A program made the translations under genes and the position numbers. The notes beneath the pieces are model-generated. The model made no database searches. It was not told where the DNA came from and saw nothing but the letters and a program-made list of their open reading frames with translations. Positions 62,301 through 64,000 of a DNA stretch of 64,000 bases are shown here, piece by piece; the first letter of the stretch is position 1; each line of letters opens with the position of its first letter. This DNA comes from Tubulanus polymorphus. Lineage: Eukaryota; Nemertea; Palaeonemertea; Tubulaniformes; Tubulanidae. Where the stretch lies: positions 25,580,153-25,644,152 of the forward strand of contig NC_134028.1 in NCBI RefSeq assembly GCF_964204645.1. The letters are read 5' to 3'.

Positions 62301-64000
62301 GTAGGCATTTTGCGGATGCTTCAAATCGAATCGTATTTCGCCATATTCCCCGAGTAAATATTATCCTTAAGTTATTCAAAAGCTATCCAGCCCTTAACGA
62401 ACTCCTTGATTTTATGATATTAGTAAATCTAGACCTATAGACAGCGACACGGAGTTGTTTTTAGTGCAAAAATGTTTTTACTATGTTTAATCAACGATTG
62501 TATTGTGCATATGATCTCAGTAGTGTCCCATATTCATCGCTAGAGAACTCCGAGCACTTAAGTAGTTACTAAGACGCGTAGTTCGGGTTCAAGTGATTTT
62601 GCCGTGTTAGCATTTTTTGTCGAGTGTGAATCCTACAGAGTTTACCCATCTTCTCAAACATGGCAATAGAGTACAACAGGTTTTTAAGGTCATTGTAATA
62701 CGACGTGGGAATGTTTGAATAAGCTCCCCTCGATGAGGGTGGCGATGATCATTACTTTGAAGTTTCATTCATTAACTATCGGCATTATAAACATTTCGCG
62801 AAAAATTTCGAATAGAATTAACAATTTTCTAATGGGTCATGTTTCAAAATAAATAGGTTTTAATTTGATTGGCGATCATCTTCACTTCGATAAAATCGAG
62901 TCGATTTAAAGAGTGTCAAATACGGCTTCCCGGCAATTCATCAGCTCTGTTTGAAATAAATACTTTCAACATTTACTCAACGATTCGGTCAAATATTTGA
63001 ACGTCAAACACTTTCGCCAACGCTGCCCTGCGAGTAGTCATCCGGTGGCGTTTACCGTCCGGTTGAGAATGTTTGCCATTACTCGAAAATCGCCTTACAT
63101 CCAACGCGATACAAAATATCGAATTGGACGTGATTTGACGGGTAAATATTTAAACCACACAGCCGACCGTTACGCTCCCGTGATTCTCTGAAGACGACCG
63201 TGTTTAGACACAATCGAAAGAATTTTTACGACGTTTTCAAATATGAATCGTGAAATTACTTCTCGATACTAAAAATGGATTTTGATACTGACATATACAC
63301 ATTTCGATGGTTTCGGCGTATCAAAAAAAATATCGGCTCGGTTTACAGTTTTACTGGGCGCGCGCGCGAGTTACTCAAACGTAAAATATAAATATCGGTC
63401 GTATCTTGTTCACGCGACCTGTTTTGAACATAGATCTAAGATATTTACTAATGCGAGACGAACTTGAGTATCGAGTATTATACATGTAGTAGGCATAGTG
63501 AGAGTTTCTTTCTCTCTTTCTTTGTTGTTTAAAACGACAGAGCACGTTACGCTTGGTTAGAATACGTTTACTACTTCCGCATACTTCGCTGTTTTTTATA
63601 CGTCACGCAATTCATGTTAAAATCTCGAATTTGTCTTGAGCAAAATGATTAGTTGTATATTTCAATAGTTCATTTGTCTTATTATGAATTATAAATAAAG
63701 GTGCGTTTCGCTTAAAAATGCTTAAATCTTAAAATACGTATAAAAATAGTTACAAAATACATATAAAAAAATTCACCCAATTCCTATGTATAAACTATTT
63801 ATATTTGTCTCAAGCAAAATAATTACTGAGATATTTCGTTATTCTATCCTTCGACAAATACGGGTATATTTCGGTGGAAAATACTTAAATCTATATTTAA
63901 AAAAAACTACAAAACCGAATATCAAAATGGTTCGAAAGAAATTCACCGAATTCCAAGGTTGGTTATCAATTTGGGAAGAAAAATCGGATAGTTGGAATGG
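62301..64000 (+). other. Presumed intron of the regulator gene
   Basis: Starts with the donor GTAGGC after exon 2. No exon with the required phase and a recognisable domain was found up to the window edge. The sequence is AT-rich and lacks clear repeats. Confidence 0.5.

Overview
The window is animal (metazoan) genomic DNA. It has intron-rich genes with GT-AG splice sites, a cytosolic ribosomal protein gene with a TOP-type start, a replicative DNA ligase, a collagen/C1q-domain secreted protein and many short inverted-repeat transposon remnants. A lophotrochozoan, perhaps a mollusc, fits the C1q protein and the repeat load, but the sequence alone does not settle the species. Gene models were built by hand from reading frames, splice signals and phase agreement.

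Layout. (1) 1-14.3 kb: no gene I can support, only scattered repeats and low-complexity tracts. (2) 14.9-34.45 kb, minus strand: a complete 22-exon DNA ligase I gene (LIG1, 970 aa). Its seventh intron is about 11.8 kb and holds, on the opposite strand, a complete collagen-C1q gene (23.1-30.3 kb, 275 aa), a small unassigned reading frame (20.8-21.1 kb) and five copies of one repeat family. Intron 21 is filled by a 23-bp minisatellite whose unit resembles the intron's own 5' splice site. (3) 35.0-37.8 kb, minus strand: ribosomal protein S15A (RPS15A, 130 aa, four coding exons plus a non-coding first exon). (4) 37.8-46.0 kb, plus strand: a 22-exon HEAT-repeat gene, probably HEATR4 (1011 aa), head-to-head with RPS15A; the modelled first exons overlap. 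(5) 47.3-51.0 kb, plus strand: two tandem genes for very small SET-domain proteins (158 and 163 aa) with matching architecture (TATA box, non-coding first exon, single coding exon). (6) 51-57.7 kb: no supported gene, one clear inverted-repeat element. (7) 57.87 kb to beyond the window, plus strand: the start of a glutamine/histidine-rich probable transcription regulator with an N-terminal CtBP-type PTDLS motif.

LIG1 and RPS15A are housekeeping genes lying close together in the same direction. LIG1 has an E2F-type site at its start codon, as expected of an S-phase gene. The C1q gene is an unrelated secreted-protein gene embedded in LIG1. The least ordinary items are the paired mini-SET genes, the splice-site-like minisatellite, the nested antisense C1q gene and the overlapping RPS15A/HEATR4 first exons.
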